DNA of 5,316 bases from positions 1 through 5,316 of the forward strand of contig JAQGHJ010000607.1 of assembly GCA_028288905.1 (NCBI GenBank), read 5' to 3'. Source of the stretch: Phycisphaerales bacterium. GTDB lineage: Bacteria; Planctomycetota; Phycisphaerae; Tepidisphaerales; Tepidisphaeraceae. The position numbers and the translations under genes are program-made. Shown piece by piece: positions 4,048 through 5,316 of the stretch. The first letter of the stretch is position 1; each line of letters begins with the position of its first letter. The notes under the pieces were generated by a model. That model had not been told where the DNA came from, did not search any database, and saw only the letters and a program-made list of their open reading frames with translations.

Positions 4048-5316
4048 ATGTGGATCGTTCGACTCGCCCTACGCCGCCCGTACACGTTCATCGTGATGGC
4101 GGTCCTGATCGTGATGCTCGGCGTCGCCAGCATCCGGAAGACGCCGACGGACATCTTCCCGAACATCGACATCCCGGTCGTCAGCATCGTCTGGACGTAC
4201 GCCGGGCTGTCGACCGAGGAGATGGAGCGGCAGATCACGACGTTCAGCGAGTTCTCGACGAGCTTCGCCGTCTCGAACATCAAGAAGATCGAGAGCCAGA
4301 CGCTCAACGGCGTCGCCGTCATCAAGGTGTCGTTCCAGCCGGACGTGGACGTCGCGTCGGCCACGGCTCAGGTGACGGGCGTGGCCCAGACGATCTTGCG
4401 GCGGATGCCGCCGGGCACGACCCCGCCGTTCATCGTCCGGTACAACGCCGGGTCGGTCCCGATCCTGCAGATGTCGCTCAGCAGCGACCGGCACTCCGAG
4501 GCCGAGCTGTACGACTACGGCATCTACCGGATGCGGCAGCAGCTGGCCGTCGTGCAGGGGACGACGTTCCCGCTCCCGTACGGCGGCAGCAGCCGGCAGG
4601 TGTCGGTCGATCTCGACCCGCAGAAGCTGCTCGCCTACGGCGTCGCCCCCCAGGAGGTGAACGCCGCGATCAACGCCCAGAACCTGACGCTCCCGACCGG
4701 CACGGCCAAGATCGGCACCCGCGAGTACACGGTGAGCCTCAACAGCTCGCCGGACGCGGTCGAGGCGCTGAACGACGCCCCGGTCAAGCAGGTGAACGGC
4801 AAGACGATCTTCGTCCGGGACGTGGCGACCGTGCACGACGGGTTCGCCGTCCAGACGCAGGTCGTGCGGGAGGACGGCCGCCGCGGCGTGCTGCTGAGCG
4901 TGCTGAAGAACGGCAACAGCTCGACGCTCGACATCGCCAACCAGATCCGGGACATGCTCCCGACGCTCCGGGCGGCCATGCCGGAGGGGATGAAGCTGGA
5001 GCTGATCAGCGACCAGAGCCGGTTCGTCAGCGCGAGCATCCACGGCGTGCTGGTCGAGGGGGCGATCGCCGCGACGCTGACCGGGCTGCTGATCCTGCTG
5101 TTCCTCGGCAGCTGGCGGAGCACGCTGATCGTGACGATTAGCATCCCGCTGTCGATCCTCGTCGCGATCGCCGCCCTGAGCGCGCTCGGGCAGACGCTGA
5201 ACATCATGACGCTCGGCGGGCTGTCGCTGGCCGTCGGCATCCTCGTGGACGACGCGACGGTCGAGATCGAGAACATCCACCGCAACCTGGCGATGGGCAA
5301 GCCGCTCACCCGGGCC
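4048..5316 (+). CDS. RND-family multidrug efflux permease, HAE type (N-terminal 423 residues; continues beyond window)
   Basis: The product is the inner-membrane, proton-driven pump subunit of a tripartite efflux system. It opens with the cytoplasmic helix and TM1 (MWIVRLALRRPYTFIV, to about residue 29). The periplasmic porter region follows (about 33-330), with TPTDIFPNIDIPVVSI (32-47), PPGTTPPFIVRYN (121-133) and VSVDLDPQKLLAYGV (185-199). TM2 (about 332-353), TM3 (357-379) and TM4 (385-406) come next. TM4 carries GILVDDATVEIENIHR, whose Asp401-Asp402 pair corresponds to the AcrB proton-relay aspartates (D407/D408). This favours the drug-exporting HAE class over CusA-type metal pumps, which lack the pair. 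Family members are about 1,030-1,080 residues, so about 40% is visible. The start is set by AAGGAGAGG (4031-4039). The TetR-family gene upstream and the shared operator indicate local repression. Adaptor and outer-membrane channel genes probably follow outside the window. Substrates cannot be read from this part. Confidence 0.95.
   Translation, partial: MWIVRLALRRPYTFIVMAVLIVMLGVASIRKTPTDIFPNIDIPVVSIVWTYAGLSTEEMERQITTFSEFSTSFAVSNIKKIESQTLNGVAVIKVSFQPDVDVASATAQVTGVAQTILRRMPPGTTPPFIVRYNAGSVPILQMSLSSDRHSEAELYDYGIYRMRQQLAVVQGTTFPLPYGGSSRQVSVDLDPQKLLAYGVAPQEVNAAINAQNLTLPTGTAKIGTREYTVSLNSSPDAVEALNDAPVKQVNGKTIFVRDVATVHDGFAVQTQVVREDGRRGVLLSVLKNGNSSTLDIANQIRDMLPTLRAAMPEGMKLELISDQSRFVSASIHGVLVEGAIAATLTGLLILLFLGSWRSTLIVTISIPLSILVAIAALSALGQTLNIMTLGGLSLAVGILVDDATVEIENIHRNLAMGKPLTRA

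Noticed and set aside
4069..5280. A 403-codon open frame on the minus strand across the RND gene, plus a plus-strand frame at 4050-5141.
   Set aside because: Both are Arg/Asp/Pro/His-rich low-complexity translations caused by extreme GC3 bias opposite or out of frame with a clearly conserved RND protein.

Overview
This GC-rich window, with G/C strongly favoured at third codon positions, fits a planctomycete, most likely of the Gemmataceae. The clues are the heavy use of CGG and GCC codons, a dispersed-type palindrome with a TGCAGGCT...AGCCTGCA core (from memory, common in Gemmata-type genomes), and the gene families present. The organism call is an inference; no rRNA or other marker gene lies in the window.

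Layout. (1) Positions 1-392, minus strand: the first 130 codons of an AlgI-like MBOAT membrane O-acyltransferase, cut off by the window edge. (2) Positions 393-724: a divergent intergenic region of about 330 bases holding a 5-bp GACCC tandem repeat and a weak candidate promoter. (3) Positions 725-3125, plus strand: three genes in a likely operon. They are an exported single-heme c-type cytochrome-like protein with its CYACH motif near the C-terminus, a four-helix DoxX-family membrane protein, and a full-length two-domain ChrA chromate transporter whose start overlaps the doxX end by 11 bases. (4) Positions 3173-3829: a TetR-family regulator with a good sigma70-like promoter so close to the start codon that the mRNA is probably leaderless. 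(5) Positions 3830-4047: a compact control region with a perfect 26-bp inverted repeat (each arm itself a palindrome), a small hairpin, an intrinsic terminator, then a promoter. (6) Positions 4048-5316: the first 423 codons of an RND (HAE-type) multidrug efflux permease, running off the right edge.

The best regulatory signal is a 19-bp sequence, TTTACTARACRGTCAACTA, found once over the tetR promoter (3178-3196) and once over the RND promoter (3973-3991), 17 of 19 bases identical. Only these two genes carry it in the window. It is very likely the operator through which the TetR protein represses both itself and the efflux pump. A membrane-fusion protein and an outer-membrane channel would be expected downstream of the RND gene, outside the window. 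The cytochrome-DoxX-ChrA group looks like a separate redox/oxyanion module; the functional link among its members is inferred only from arrangement.
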